DNA from: Kudoa neothunni
Lineage: Eukaryota > Cnidaria
Assembly (NCBI GenBank): GCA_964304625.1
Contig: OZ199839.1
Span: 9,300,001-9,364,000, forward strand
Direction of reading: 5' to 3'
DNA length: 64,000 nt
Shown: positions 35,804 through 47,149 of the stretch, in pieces
How positions within the stretch are numbered: position 1 is the first letter of the stretch
How the letters are laid out: each line of letters starts with the position of its first letter
Program-made: the position numbers and the translations under genes
The notes under the pieces: generated by a model
Databases searched by the model: none
What the model was told of the DNA's origin: nothing
What the model saw: only the letters and a program-made list of their open reading frames with translations

Positions 35804-37313
35804 ATGGGGCCTGAAAACGATATGAGACAACCTCATACAAATAATTCAGACAATAACCAAACTGTTTATAAGTCGAAAAAATCTGAAACTACCTCAACAA
35901 CTTTAGGTAACCGTTTAGAGTGTTAATTTTATAGTTTTATATGCGGGTACAACTATTAGGTATTAAACGATTGATGCGCGAAGCAAAAGAACTATCTCGA
36001 CCATCCAAATTTATCTCAGCTGTACCAATCAAAGATGATCTCTATCTATGGCATTTCACTATACGAGGCAGTGAAGATTCACCTTTTGAGGAAGGAGTCT
36101 ATCATGGTGAAATTCGAATTCATCCTGAGTATCCGTTCAAACCGCCTGAAATTCGAATGCTTACTGTAGTTAGTTAGTTAGTTGAATGATGCTGGTTGTT
36201 TATGAGTTGTATTACCAATTAGCCGACCGGTAGGTTTAAGACATCCGAACCTATATGCATATCATCTTCAAATTTCCATCCAGAATTATGGCAACCATCC
36301 TGGGGAAGTTTGTTATTAGTTGGTGTAGGCGAATCTGCTCATTTTTCTCTTAGTACGAACTATCATAACTGCACTTATTGGTTTTATGCCGACTCCCGCC
36401 AATAACGCAGTTGGATCCGTGGAATCGTCTGACTATGAGAAAAAACGCTTAGCTTCACTGTATTTATTATCGCATCTTCTTGGATTTAATATCAGGCGGA
36501 ATTTTGATAATTTTGTGTTAGTTCTAAAATATGGAAATGCGAGGTGTGTGGAATAATGAATCAATCAATTCTTCTTGGTGATAGTAAGAGTTTGTGTGTA
36601 TAAATCCATTGTAATTGTGAATGGTATTGTAATGAAGGTGATTGTTCCAATGTGGCACCTGATTGTTCGGTGGTAGAATCTGCTGAAAGTACTAATTCCA
36701 ATACTAATGGAATTGTGACTGACAAAAGCTCTCAAACTCAACAACCCAGTCCCAGTCCCAGTCCCAGTACATTCTCATCTCCTTTATGGTTTAAACTATA
36801 CGATTAATTTCTACTACCGTTATTTGTAGTGGTTAAAGTTGAACTAAAATCCAACCAATCAGCGGACCTCTCACGTGAACGTTTAAATATTTTTGAATCG
36901 TTGGTCGAGGAGAAATTCCTTTTTAACAGCGAATTCAACGAACAACAAACGAACTATGATGCTCCCATGGTTAATGTGGGTTGGGTGGGTTTCCACAAAT
37001 TCTCCGAATTAGTTTATTTCTCGGGATCACTCTCCGAACCCGCCATTCACGATCGTACATCTAGAATCATCAATGGACCTCCTTTTTTAGGTTTTTCTAA
37101 TAGTTTGGATTTAAGTAATTGAACAATTTTTTAATTTTTCTAAAAAGTTATTTTAAAGATGAGGTTTCGGAAAATTTAGGAAACCAATTTACTCAGCCTA
37201 CCCCGAGAGAGACTGTTAATATCCGTGAGGTTCCATATGGGCGCAGAAGACTATTTTTGGCAGTACTCATCACTGTGAGTATTTTTGTGCTCCTTTTTGG
37301 TGTGCTTTACTGA
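35804..37313 (+). CDS. Tail-anchored ubiquitin-conjugating enzyme E2 J (UBE2J-like)
   Basis: ER-membrane E2 of the Ubc6/UBE2J class, which serves ER-associated degradation. Exons: 35804-35906, 35960-36165, 36223-36307, 36354 to about 36545, about 36639-36766, 36830-37111, and the last exon ending 37313. Introns 46-63 bp except the fourth, roughly 90 bp. The first is in phase when its acceptor is at 35959, giving TTLGIKRLMREAKELSRP. UBC fold: LYLWHFTIRG, EGVYHGEIRIHPEYPFKPP, PTGRFKTSEPICISSSNFHP with the catalytic Cys in PICIS, LWQPSWGI, TALIGFMPTPANNAVGS. A Ser/Thr/Asn-rich linker follows, with four CCCAGT units (PSPSPSP); the donor inside this run at 36767 restores frame. The C-terminal anchor is LFLAVLITVSIFVLLFGVLY, ending at the stop. 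Resembles UBE2J1 and UBE2J2 about equally. Confidence 0.9.
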
Positions 37314-37774
37314 TAGACTACCAAATTTATAGATGTTTTTTAGCAAATTAGATTTAGTCTTATTTTATTTGTTCTCTTGGAAATGAATTTAATATAATTT
37401 ATTACATATAATGAAAATAGGCAGTGACCATTTCACCGGCAATTAATGTCTCCAAAGCTGACTAATAGAATTTGTCGAAATATTGTATATTAATATAAAT
37501 TTAATAAATACAATTACTAAAAAATTTATAAATAAATGCATACGTTATATTTTTATGGTTACATTATTAATGGATTAATTTAAAAATTGAAGTACGCAAT
37601 TCAATAGATAATCAGTTCTCAGAAACTATCAGTGCAAGTTTAATGGATAAATTATTCTTGAGTGTTCTTTGATATCGTTATCCATTCTTTGTGCGCCTAT
37701 TAATACCACCGAAAATACATCGATATGTAATTTGGTATTATCGAAAAGTGGATTGGCTGACTGTTTTTCTACCT

Positions 37775-37812
37775 TTAACCCTCTAATGGATTTGAGGTAA
37801 AAAATACCTCAA
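37775..37812 (+). repeat. piggyBac-type element end (solo)
   Basis: TTAA (37775-37778) is followed by CCCTCTAATGGATT and the palindrome TGAGGTAAAAAATACCTCA, the same layout as the ends of the element at 2794-3641 (TTAA, CCTTCTAA..., GGGGTA...TACCCC). A matching right end was not found, so this may be a truncated copy. Confidence 0.5.
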
Positions 37813-37904
37813 TTTTTTCCCTGTCAAAATTAAACAAAAATGTTTGGAGAAATTTTAACCATAATGAACATTTTTTGATCGGGAAATTAAAATCTTTTTT
37901 TACA

Positions 37905-38290
37905 AAGTCAAACCCTCCGCGGAATTTGTTAGGTTGTGAAGTTCGGGCTGGTTAGGTCTTCTCCATTTACTCTTTACGCAGCACAGCGTCATATTGAGGC
38001 GACTTAAGTTTATGCGGTAACGTGGGATTTTAACCCACTATACATCCTCGTCTCAAGGCGACCACCACCCCAAACCCTATCCTATCCTTTTAGAGATGTT
38101 GGCTCTGTGAGGGCTCCAAATTACATGTCGTTCGATGAGTTCCGGAGATTCAAATTCCTATTCATAGCGAGCGTACACTTTAACCACAGCTCCCAAATAT
38201 GGGATAGAGACCCACCGTCGTATTCGAACCATTACCTCCTCACGCTCCTGAGTCCGAGTGCCACACCGAAGTGCTGTCTGTCCTCGGCAT
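37905..38290 (-). mobile_element. Candidate tRNA-derived SINE
   Basis: This block is clearly GC-richer than its flanks. On the minus strand its head contains GTGGCACTCGGACTCAGG, resembling a pol III A box, then about 30 bp later GGTTCGAATAC, a good B box, as in Leu/Ser tRNA genes. The arms do not fold into a proper tRNA, and about 250 bp of unrelated body (CATATTTGGGAGCTGTGG..., GTGGGTTAAAATCCCAC) follows, as in SINEs. The 67-codon plus-strand frame at 38107 is antisense to it and is not taken as a gene. Confidence 0.45.
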
Positions 38291-38415
38291 TCTCATATTA
38301 TTTCTGGTGAAGCGCACGTATCGGCATACAATGATATTAATCGTATCTTATTACATGTTCAAATTAAGATAATATCTAATAGGTCTTATTATTCCTAATA
38401 CGGTAAAATCTGTAG

Positions 38416-38669
38416 GAAGACCTAGCGGCCAAACAAAAGAAAACAACAATTTATCATTTTACTCCATTAAGTATATTTTTGTGACAGCTATATATTTTTA
38501 TTTTCCTCATTGTGATAAAAATTCAGGTATAAGAAACAGCGCAAACAAATATATGAAACAAGGGGGTCATTGCCTGCGCGCCCAACCAATGAATTATGGT
38601 GATCCTTCGGTTGTTACTTATTATGAAAATATTGGTTATAATCAATTTCAATATAGTCTTATACTTTAA
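38416..38669 (+). CDS. 3' exons of an unassigned small gene
   Basis: Exons 38416-38470, 38527-38598 and 38657-38669 join in phase across GT-AG introns of 56 and 58 bp. They read GRPSGQTKENNNLSFYSI, then YKKQRKQIYETRGSLPARP, ending ELCLIL. A longer unspliced frame (38481-38669) uses a different phase and seems less likely because its 5' part is intron-like. The upstream part would have to cross the SINE candidate. No domain recognised. Confidence 0.35.
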
Positions 38670-38912
38670 TAATAATTTATAATTTATGATTTTAAAAATA
38701 ATATTCTATTTATTGAAGGTTTCACGATTATAAACGTATGTTTTATATTTGTATAAAAAACTTTGTAGGAAAAAAATCAATTAATAAGTTTGTGAAATGT
38801 GGACGAAAACTGAAAGGCGGTTATTGAGATATTGATTACTGCGCCAATAGATAATCCCAAGCATAGGGATTAACGCTACTGTGCCAATAGCCAGTGGTAT
38901 TTAAAATTGTCA

Positions 38913-38979
38913 TTTCGTTCGTGTTCGGTCGTTTTTGCTTTATAACAATTTTTGTTCGTGTGATCGAACACGAACGAAA
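38913..38979. repeat. Inverted repeat / hairpin
   Basis: TTTCGTTCGTGTTCGGTCG (38913-38931) faces GATCGAACACGAACGAAA (38962-38979): a stem of about 17-18 bp with one mismatch and a loop of 30 bp. The setting is non-coding; it may be a small foldback element. Confidence 0.7.
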
Positions 38980-39109
38980 CTCACGAATTTGCCGTCCTTG
39001 TGTGAAAAGAGATGCCATCTACACTTATATCAAAATACTAAAATATTATTTCGTCTATAAATTAATGAAGTTTTGACAATGGCAACGCACTAAAATAAAG
39101 TTTTGGCAG

Positions 39110-40521
39110 TTAAGGTGAAACTGTTAATGGAGTTTCACAAATGGCCTTGCAATCTACTTCATTTTTGAAATTATTCAGGTTCATTTCTTTTCCGTTAAAC
39201 TCAAACTCCGAGCATTTTTGGGCAGTGGGACCTGTTTGTTTGGGGTCATAATAATGTCTTTTAATTTTGTATTTGTCGTTGGTACTTGACACTCCTGCTT
39301 TTGGTAGTAAACAAGCTTCAACTGCGGTTAATTGACCAATGTGACCAGCTACATTAATATGATTACACTTTATTCAAAGTCAAGTTTATACTTGCGGGAC
39401 AAAAGCTTGCACACAACTCAACAGAGCTAAATATGTTCAATGTACCATCGTCAATTTTTGGGATATTATTTTCTGGTGCTTTTGACATAAAGGGTAAGCA
39501 TAACGCTTGGGTTTTATTGAAATAGTAGTATGTAGATACATCGGTCGTAGCTGTGATATCATCGCCGGTGACTTCTACTTGATATGGGCCCTCAGCATTG
39601 CAAGCTGGAACTTTTTTTTCTATTTGAGATAAATATATTATTTATCACTGTGAGTTATATACTTATGCAAGTTTTAACACAGTTTGGTAAATCAGTGAAA
39701 AATCCCCTTTTGGCTCCCGCTCCAACAGCGGCATAAACGCATTTTTTCCCGTCCTTGTGAGGAATAATCCCCATCATCGGCGAGGCTGTTTTTACTTCGG
39801 GTACAAATTTGCAATCAAATTCATTTGGGGTTGCTGTCATGGTGGTAGGGTTGAATGTTGATGAATCCATTCCTCCATTTACGTTATCTGTTAACATCAA
39901 TATAAATTAAATGTATTATTTGTTTAATATTTTATTTTAAACATTCTATTCAGTAATGAGAGAATCACTTTGACAAGCTTGTTTGCATTCCTTTTCTGAT
40001 TCAAAGTTATTTGCGTTTCCTCCACATCCGTTGTATTTGAAACGGTGACATGTGTTTTCTTTACCATCAACAGCAGATTTGCTGAAGTACCATCTCGTCA
40101 ACAATTTATCATCAGCTAAACTACAAGCTCCTGCGTCATGTCCTAGGTTACATGCTTCGGCTTGTTCTTCAGGTTTGAATTTAACTATGTCTGTATTAAG
40201 TACTTGAATAAATTAAACGCAATATACGATGCTCATTGCAAGCAGATCTTGAAACAAAGTTGTTAAAATTTCCAAGGGACCCAAGATAAGTAAAAGGTTT
40301 GCAGGTTGCGTCAGCTCTGTCAACATACCATCTTTCTACAGCAGCATTCGGTTTTTCTGCTTCATTTAACCAAGCTGGTGCTTGACCTACATCTTTCTCA
40401 TATGAAGGTAAAGCTCTCTCTATACAAAATAGATAAATATGAATAAAGAATTAAATCAATCACCGGCTGTAACGATGGCTAGGAAAATATAAAATGAAGA
40501 AAATAAAAATATAATTCCCAT
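39110..40521 (-). CDS. Secreted multi-Kunitz protein 2 (six exons), paralogue of gene 1
   Basis: Exons: 40464-40521 (signal peptide MGIIFLFSSFYIFLAIVTA), 40228-40419, 39969-40202, 39663-39887, 39392-39619, 39110-39348. All introns are phase 1; the second is only 25 bp (40203-40227). The layout matches gene 1 module for module, and the second exon has the same 192 bases. Module 2 carries all six cysteines (ACNLGHDAGACSL..., CHRFKYNGCGGNANN, ECKQACQ). Modules 3-5 keep only the C1, C3, C5 and C6 positions; module 1 keeps C3 and C5 (TCKPFTYLGSLGNFNNF). Unlike gene 1 there is no long acidic tail: it ends CETPLTVSP. All frames are open. Likely a secreted Kunitz scaffold; which modules inhibit proteases is unknown. 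Confidence 0.88.
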
Positions 40522-42949
40522 TAATTAATGTATAATAACTGCTTGTTGTATTTATTCAGTACGAGATCTTTATGCTAATGCATATTCATTACTTATGGGA
40601 TTCATAATTAATTAATCTTATTGAATAATAACAATAAAGCGGTGGTTATTTAATTCCGAAGATTAAAGTTTTTTTGGTATGGATTATTAAATAACTGTTT
40701 TAATTACACTTGTGTTTATAAGTACGTTATATAAAAATATACACTTTGATGAAGTTAATTTTGTTCTAAGGTTTCTATTAGTAATACATATAAATATGAG
40801 TGAAATGTGATTCTGTTGTAATTTTGAACAATTTTATAAAATCGTATAATTTACACATTTATCAATATACAAAATTAAATCATCCCAGGAATTCTCTTGT
40901 TTTAATTATTGTTATAATCTGATCATGAAATCATTAATTTATGATTTTAAAATATTGTTGGATTGGCACTATTTAATAAATTATTTTAATTAAATTATAG
41001 GCAATAGACCGAAATTTTGATAAACATATAACGTTCCTTTTTAAATTATGATGCAATGTCATTTCATATTTTTTTAATATAGCAGAAAATTTTGGATATC
41101 GAGTTTAACATAAATTATAATGTTTTCGATCTTTATCATCAATTTGTAAAGCAATAACGTAAGTTTATCAAACTTTAACTCCGCTGTTAAATAAAATACT
41201 TATATTGGCCACGTCGGCACTAAAATTTCCTTTTGTTATGTTTACTTTTTCTAAAAGTAAAGAAAATATGGAAGTAATACTTTATTTTATTTCTGAATAT
41301 TAAAATAATTTTACCTCTCCGTCTGATATACATTAGTTAAGCACCAGCCCGGAGTTTGTACAAATTATTACAGTATTTCAAGATCTAAATGCAACTGGGT
41401 AAAACCAAAATTCATCTGGATAAAATCAAGATTCAACTGCGTACGATCAAAATGCAATCATCCTTAGCGGAGGAAAAACCCATTGAGTTCTGTCGTGAAT
41501 TTTTTAATTATATGTTATAATTAATGTTAAATTAAAGATACAACCCTAAAAATGTTTGAGATAAACGCAAAAAATCTAGCATAGAAGCTGATCCATTTCT
41601 GCAATATTTATAATATTTTTTAAATCAAAAGTATGTATTTAATGTTATCCAAATAAACCACTTTATATTCCCGTCGTTTACGTAGACGAATGGGGGGTTT
41701 CCATATCATCGAAGAGATCACTTGGTAGAATGATTTTTGAGATTAGAGCAAATTTTAAAATTTAAAATGTCCGATCTAGCAATGTAACATTAATTTCAGC
41801 CATAAACTAAGCAAGAGTCTAGATTGTTAAAGAGGATCTATAAACCAACATATATTTCTTGTTTTCATCAATAAACAAGGATCATCAAAAATTAATTTTT
41901 ACGTTAACAACCAATTTTCTTCTTTAAAATCAATTAATTGCAATGTATTTATTAGTGCACATAATCATCCATAGTATAATTTTATATTAATTTTGATTTA
42001 CACATGTAGTTAATTGAATTTTTAATTATTTTATGGTTATTCCAAAAGTTTGGTGTAACTCAAGAATTTTGAGAATGGGTTAAAGTTTAATAAAAATTTT
42101 TAAATAATTATTTCTAAATTAAAATTAATTTTTATTCGTATTGTTTAATACAAGATTACAAATTAGATCAACGAATAATGAATAAAGATTTTATTAACTA
42201 TTTTTATTTAATTTTTAACTTAAAAAGATTCTTTTAAAGAAACCTTTTTATGGGAAACTTTTATAGGAATGAATAATTTAATCACCCTAACAGGATTTCA
42301 GCTTGAAAAAATTTTAAATTGAATTTTAAAATATATAACGAACTGGACTAATTAAATTAAGAGAAAATGATTCATTTTATCAAAATATCCTAATGAAACT
42401 TGCATATTCTTCAAACCTTGGTATTTAATGCTTGTTTCTGCTTACGTTAAACAACCTAACATCAACCTAATAAATTACTAACGTAGAAATCTGACGATTC
42501 CTAATAATATGTGTGTAATGGCAACAAATCTTGGCGGAAGCTTATAATCTAATCATTTCTAATAAGGAAATACATTGTCACTGGTAATTTTTTAAATCTT
42601 TCTGAATATCGACCTTTTTAATTGTAGATCTCTAAATTGATAATTATTTTCAAACCTTTTAATATTGTTATAATAAGGACCGAGTAAGCTTAAAAGGAGA
42701 GTTAATAATCAGTAATTAGTTCAATGTCATTGGTAATTAATGAAAAGGCATGCTTTATTAGTTGACGTTGTTTAAATCATTATTTAAACATCTAAAAGAA
42801 ATTCTATTAAGGGCACAATGTAATGAACTGACTTATTATAGTCAATTACATATGAATGCAAAAACCCAACAGCTATTTATTCGGTTATATTAATGATAAT
42901 GTTTAGAAATTAAATATAATAGTGTATGGGTCGTACGTAATATGGCTCC
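40522..42949. other. AT-rich region with one repeat-bearing short ORF
   Basis: Mostly featureless AT DNA. A 43-codon ORF with internal 21-bp repeats lies at 41389-41520 and is listed separately. The string TATGGGTCGTACGTAAT at about 42926 recurs at 8705. Confidence 0.4.
41389..41520 (+). CDS. 43-codon ORF containing three 21-bp in-frame repeats
   Basis: Starting at ATG 41389, three successive 21-base units read QLGKTKI, HLDKIKI, QLRTIKM; the tail is SSLAEEKPIEFCREFFNYML. Unit length is exactly seven codons, giving an alternating hydrophobic/basic heptad. There is no splice or promoter evidence, and it could be the last exon of a gene or a chance frame over a minisatellite. Confidence 0.3.
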   Translation: MQLGKTKIHLDKIKIQLRTIKMQSSLAEEKPIEFCREFFNYML

Positions 42950-43646
42950 AGCGCAATTTTAAAAGTTTATTTATCTACTACTTTTTTTTTATTTTAATTC
43001 AAATTTAAATGGATGGTTCAATAAAAAATAGATTATTTATCAATAGATAATTAGTTTTTAACAAAATATTAGATTTGAAAACTTACTGTATGGATCTAAA
43101 GCAAAAATGGTTCGAGCGCAGTGCCAAATCTGAACTTTGCCAAAAATTAATGGATGGAGCGTCAATTATTGCGAAACAAAAACACTTTACACTACTAAAA
43201 AACTCAAAATTTTAAGGTTTTACGAGTTAATATCAAATAATAAAGGAGCTAAGTTCCAAGCGATGGAAAAATTTTCCAATAAAATAGCACGATAATAAAA
43301 AGGTCTATGTGACCAGTTCCATTTTTGTGTCTTTCCTTGAAAATAGAATTGGAAACTCACTATTTCTAAAGGAAAAATTTTTTATTATTTCGCGACTATT
43401 TATTAATTCACCAAAAAATATTGTCTAATGTAACACTGCTACTTTTATTCGAACACAACCAGTGTGCTCGAGCCAATGGATCATGGAAATGTTAAAGTTT
43501 TAAATGATGCATAAAAGAAATCTAATTACGTCATTTATACATTAGATAGAATTTCAAGATTGTGGCTACATTTTAATTAATGTCTTAGATGATATTCATT
43601 TGATAATCAAATTATGAGAATATATTAAAACAGAAACCATAATTAA

Positions 43647-46157
43647 CCCTCCCTGTACAGCGCGAAAAAATTCTTCCCGTTCCGATGGGCTACCTTACGT
43701 ACACCAGCAAAATATGACCATAAACTAACGCGAAATTCCCCTTAATACAACATTATTAGAAGACAAGCACATTAAAGAATTTAATCATGATATTCTTAAT
43801 TTATTATTAGAGTTTAATTTAATGATATAAGGTTTTATAAAAATTATCATGCAATGCTAATATAACGAAATAATAGGAAATGACGTTATAAAATTTAAAC
43901 ATAAGTAATAAATCGACGATTAAAAATAAAAAATAAGATGAAAGAAGCTAGTGCTCGCGCTAGCTATTGAGATATTGGCCTGTTGCGATTTTTTAACATA
44001 CTTGGTAATTATTATTTTAGTTCAATAAGTTCTAAAATAATGAATGGTAGTTAAATAAAATATGAATCTATTTTATTTTTACAATATACGCAATTGAAAC
44101 CTTTAAAAATTACATAGTAATGGCTTTACATAAACATAAAGAACTTGAATTTATTGGGTAACAATACGGAATAAATTTTATTCAAAAAATCTAAACAGTA
44201 TGAAGCTTTTTTTTGTTACCTATGATTCCTACAAAAAAATTTATCGCAGTTATCACAGCGAATCTTCGATTTTTATCTTTATTAAATGGACAGAAATAAC
44301 ATCTATTTCTCGTGGATTGATTTTTAAAGCTTTATCGTTCAATGAATACATCGTCATTGTTCGCTTGATTTTGAAATAGTTCAAAGTCGTACTTTAAGTT
44401 TGTCAAGTAGTTATTGGACATCATTTGACGTTTAAAAACGTTGTCCCAGCCAATTCAATTGATAGTTAGTGCAGAAAATGTTGCCGCTTGCTTCTGTCGT
44501 TGTTTCGCCATTCGGGTTTTTTTTGTCAAGATTATATATGCATTCAACACCGCAATGTCAATCATCTCCATAAATATTTTAAGGGGCCATCAACGCGTAG
44601 ACCTGAAGCAAGAATATGAAAAGTCATCTTATCCGCATTATTGACATCCCCTTTGTAGCATTTTAATGTAGGATAATTTGAGATTGTTTCCGCATGCCAT
44701 TTTCTAAAGAAATATCGTTGTGTTCAATCAATAACAAATTCACCAAGTAATTCTTTTTTGGGACGTAGGAAACTAGGGTGAGATCACTACTAAATCCAAA
44801 TAAGGAGGAAAGAATTTCACGTTTAGGAGATCTTAAAATTACGTTAGAATTTTCAGGTTTGTCGAAACGATTCGTTCCTGTCAATGTTAGATTATTTCGT
44901 AAAAGTTTCTGTGCAGGGGGAACTTAAGTAATGAAATTATCCACCGTAACTCCTCTACCTGTTCCGAAAAAAGGTTTCACAAGGTTTGTAACAAAACATT
45001 CCCTTTAGTTAATTTCTCTGCAACCGTCTACTTTACCAGTGTACGACTAGATACTCAGCAGATAACTAGCTTCAACATCAGCGGCCGCCCCAAGTTTTAA
45101 TCTGTAATAGTCTGGTTTGTTCTTCATGAAATCCCTGAAGGGACATCTTCCTTTGATGCGAACCAGGTGTTCATCTACAGTCATATGTTACATATGGGCC
45201 TGTCGAGTAATGTTTCAAGCAATTATCATTGAATAGCTAACAAAATTTCACGCTACGACTCAAATTTATCCATTGATTTCTGGAAACGTTCAGGTCTGGT
45301 TGATTTATCATCTGATCCCATTGTTTGGTAGACGAGAGTGAATCTGTCCCTTGATTTGGCTGTGGAAAAGTAGAATTGTTTAAATAATAGGATGGAATTC
45401 CATAAATTTCTCAGAGCAAGCGAGCGGTCATTTGAACGGCCGGATGCAATCAAAACATACATAAAAGATTTGATTTCTTCAATTTTTATCCTTTGGTTAG
45501 TTTTATCTAACGAAAGTCACAGTACTTATTTGTATATTTGGCTATAATGTCGAGAATATCATTGGAAATAAAAAGCTTCAACAATTTTGTCAACATTTTT
45601 TGCTTCATTAATGAATCCAGAAGGTGCCGAAACAAAATTATGAATACGAATCTTCGTTTTTGTAGAAGTTTTTGTACACCATTCGAAACCAGATCGAGAA
45701 GTTAGCACGGATTTTGAATTTTTACTCTTCGGGAAATATTTAAGATCATCCAATAATTCTTCTTCATTGCTATAGCTATTACCTTTTTCACAAAAATTTT
45801 CGTCGAAAGAGTTTTCTGATTCGGATACAATGAATTCAGAACAATCATCTTGACAGGAAGAATCCTCAATTAATTAAAGGTGTATATAACTAAGAGTAAA
45901 CGATAACAATATACTTCCATATCATTAAGAATTATAATATCGATCTGACGGTAAAATTAGATATAAGGTGACATATTTAAAAATTCTCATTTTTACAATA
46001 ACATTACACCATATTCAATTTACTTTTCACCCTTCTTAAACTTTAATACATTATACAGACATTAAAGAAATTTCATGACGTCCATATAAACGTGTCAAAA
46101 AGTACAAGCAAAAATATCATTTTGGGATATCCAATATACTCCCATCGTGCAGGAAGG
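43647..46157 (-). mobile_element. piggyBac transposon nested in Tigger copy A
   Basis: The left end is TTAA (43643-43646) plus CCCTCCCTGTACAGCGCG. The right end, read inward, is CCTTCCTGCACGATGGG, a diverged match; the right TTAA has decayed to TTTC. The 2.5-kb insert carries a decayed piggyBac transposase on the minus strand. Confidence 0.7.
44200..45890 (-). pseudogene. piggyBac transposase, decayed
   Basis: Reading down the minus strand: an acidic head (SSCQDDCSEFIVSESENSF), then SLALRNLWNSILLFKQFYFS and TRPERFQKSMDKFES (45253-45462), then DEHLVRIKGRCPFRDFMKN and ADVEASYLLSI, then FDKPENSNVILRSPKREILS (44663-44884). These follow the piggyBac order, with multiple stops and frame changes. 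Inactive. Confidence 0.8.
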
Positions 46158-46917
46158 TTTCACTGCTTTAGGAAATCCATTGTCCTCTCTGAACTCTACT
46201 AAATGATGATTCCTATGATATTTATGATGATGATGATCAATTTAAAAATAATATAATTTGGTTGATTGAAGGGGAAAAATCAATAGAATTAACAAATCCT
46301 ATTGAGGAAACTCTTGAAAGCAGCAACCCAGTCGACACCTCTGAAATTTTGACATGGTTTATGATGACTCTGATTATATTGATAAAGTTATTATAACAAA
46401 CCAATAGTAACTAAACTAATTGGAAAAAGTTAGAAAACTTTTTCTAACTAAAATTTTGTCAATGTTTGACAATATAAACCAAACATGAAAAATCTGACTT
46501 AATATTTGAACAAATTTTTCAGAACCAAAAATATAGAACGGCATTTTAATAAGAACAAATAAGTTAATTTTTGCTTCAAATTAAATTATTATTGATTATA
46601 TTATCGATTGAATAGTATTATTTCCTCGTAGCGCACGCGCCATCCAATGTGTCCAGCGCAAAAATGGATGCAACACGGTGGTTTTCATCTTCCCGATTTT
46701 TGTGTTGCATCCATACACTCCTGTAATTATCTAATTATTACAGCCGTCTTTGTTGATATCCTCCTGTGTAAGGTTCAAGTAATATATATTAGATACTCAA
46801 ACAAAAACTGATAAAATCTAATTTACGTTAAATCTTAAAAGTCGCTGACATATACCAAACGAAGAAAAATTTTTCTTGCATATGTGCGCTTAAGATCACG
46901 CCTACACTGAAAGTTGA

Positions 46918-46920
<3 letters not shown>

Positions 46921-46952
<32 letters not shown>
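46921..46952. repeat. (AT)n microsatellite
   Basis: Sixteen AT units in a row between the Tigger relic and a hAT relic. Confidence 0.95.
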
Positions 46953-46956
<4 letters not shown>

Positions 46957-47149
46957 TGATAATTTAATAATTATTTTGTACAGTATTCAATTCACAAATA
47001 ATAGATCCATACAAAATATAATGTTTGGAGTATTGTTTTGTAACATAAGATATTACTTCGCTTCATCAATTTAATGAAACTATTTTTGAAATCATTTTTT
47101 CATTCCACACATGCTTGTTGAATGTTAAAAAAACTGCGTCTCGAGATTA

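Larger units (their letters stand above)
42950..46715 (+). mobile_element. Tigger/pogo-type DNA transposon copy A, interrupted by piggyBac
   Basis: Left part 42950 to about 43640 and right part about 46160-46715 are each homologous, in inverted orientation, to copy B (57538-58615), where the two parts are contiguous apart from about 130 bp. Translation gives a pogo DNA-binding segment (KQKWFERSAKSELCQKLMDG) and the end of the DDE domain (NVTLLLLFEHNQC, compare NIKLVFLPPNTT), then an acidic tail (YDIYDDDDQFKNN). Near 46666-46711, GGATGCAACAC and GTGTTGCATCC form a hairpin that copy B also has. Frames are broken throughout. Confidence 0.7.

Noticed and set aside
35941-36177. UBE2J start at the ATG 35941
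   Set aside because: That ATG lies in the intron 35907-35959 area; starting at 35804 and splicing at 35959 gives the family's GIKRLMREAKEL context.
36767-36829. Apparent frame conflict in the UBE2J linker
   Set aside because: A GTAC donor inside the last CCCAGT unit (36767) gives a 63-bp intron and correct phase.
38107-38310. 67-codon plus-strand ORF
   Set aside because: It is antisense to the SINE-like block and lacks protein-like features.
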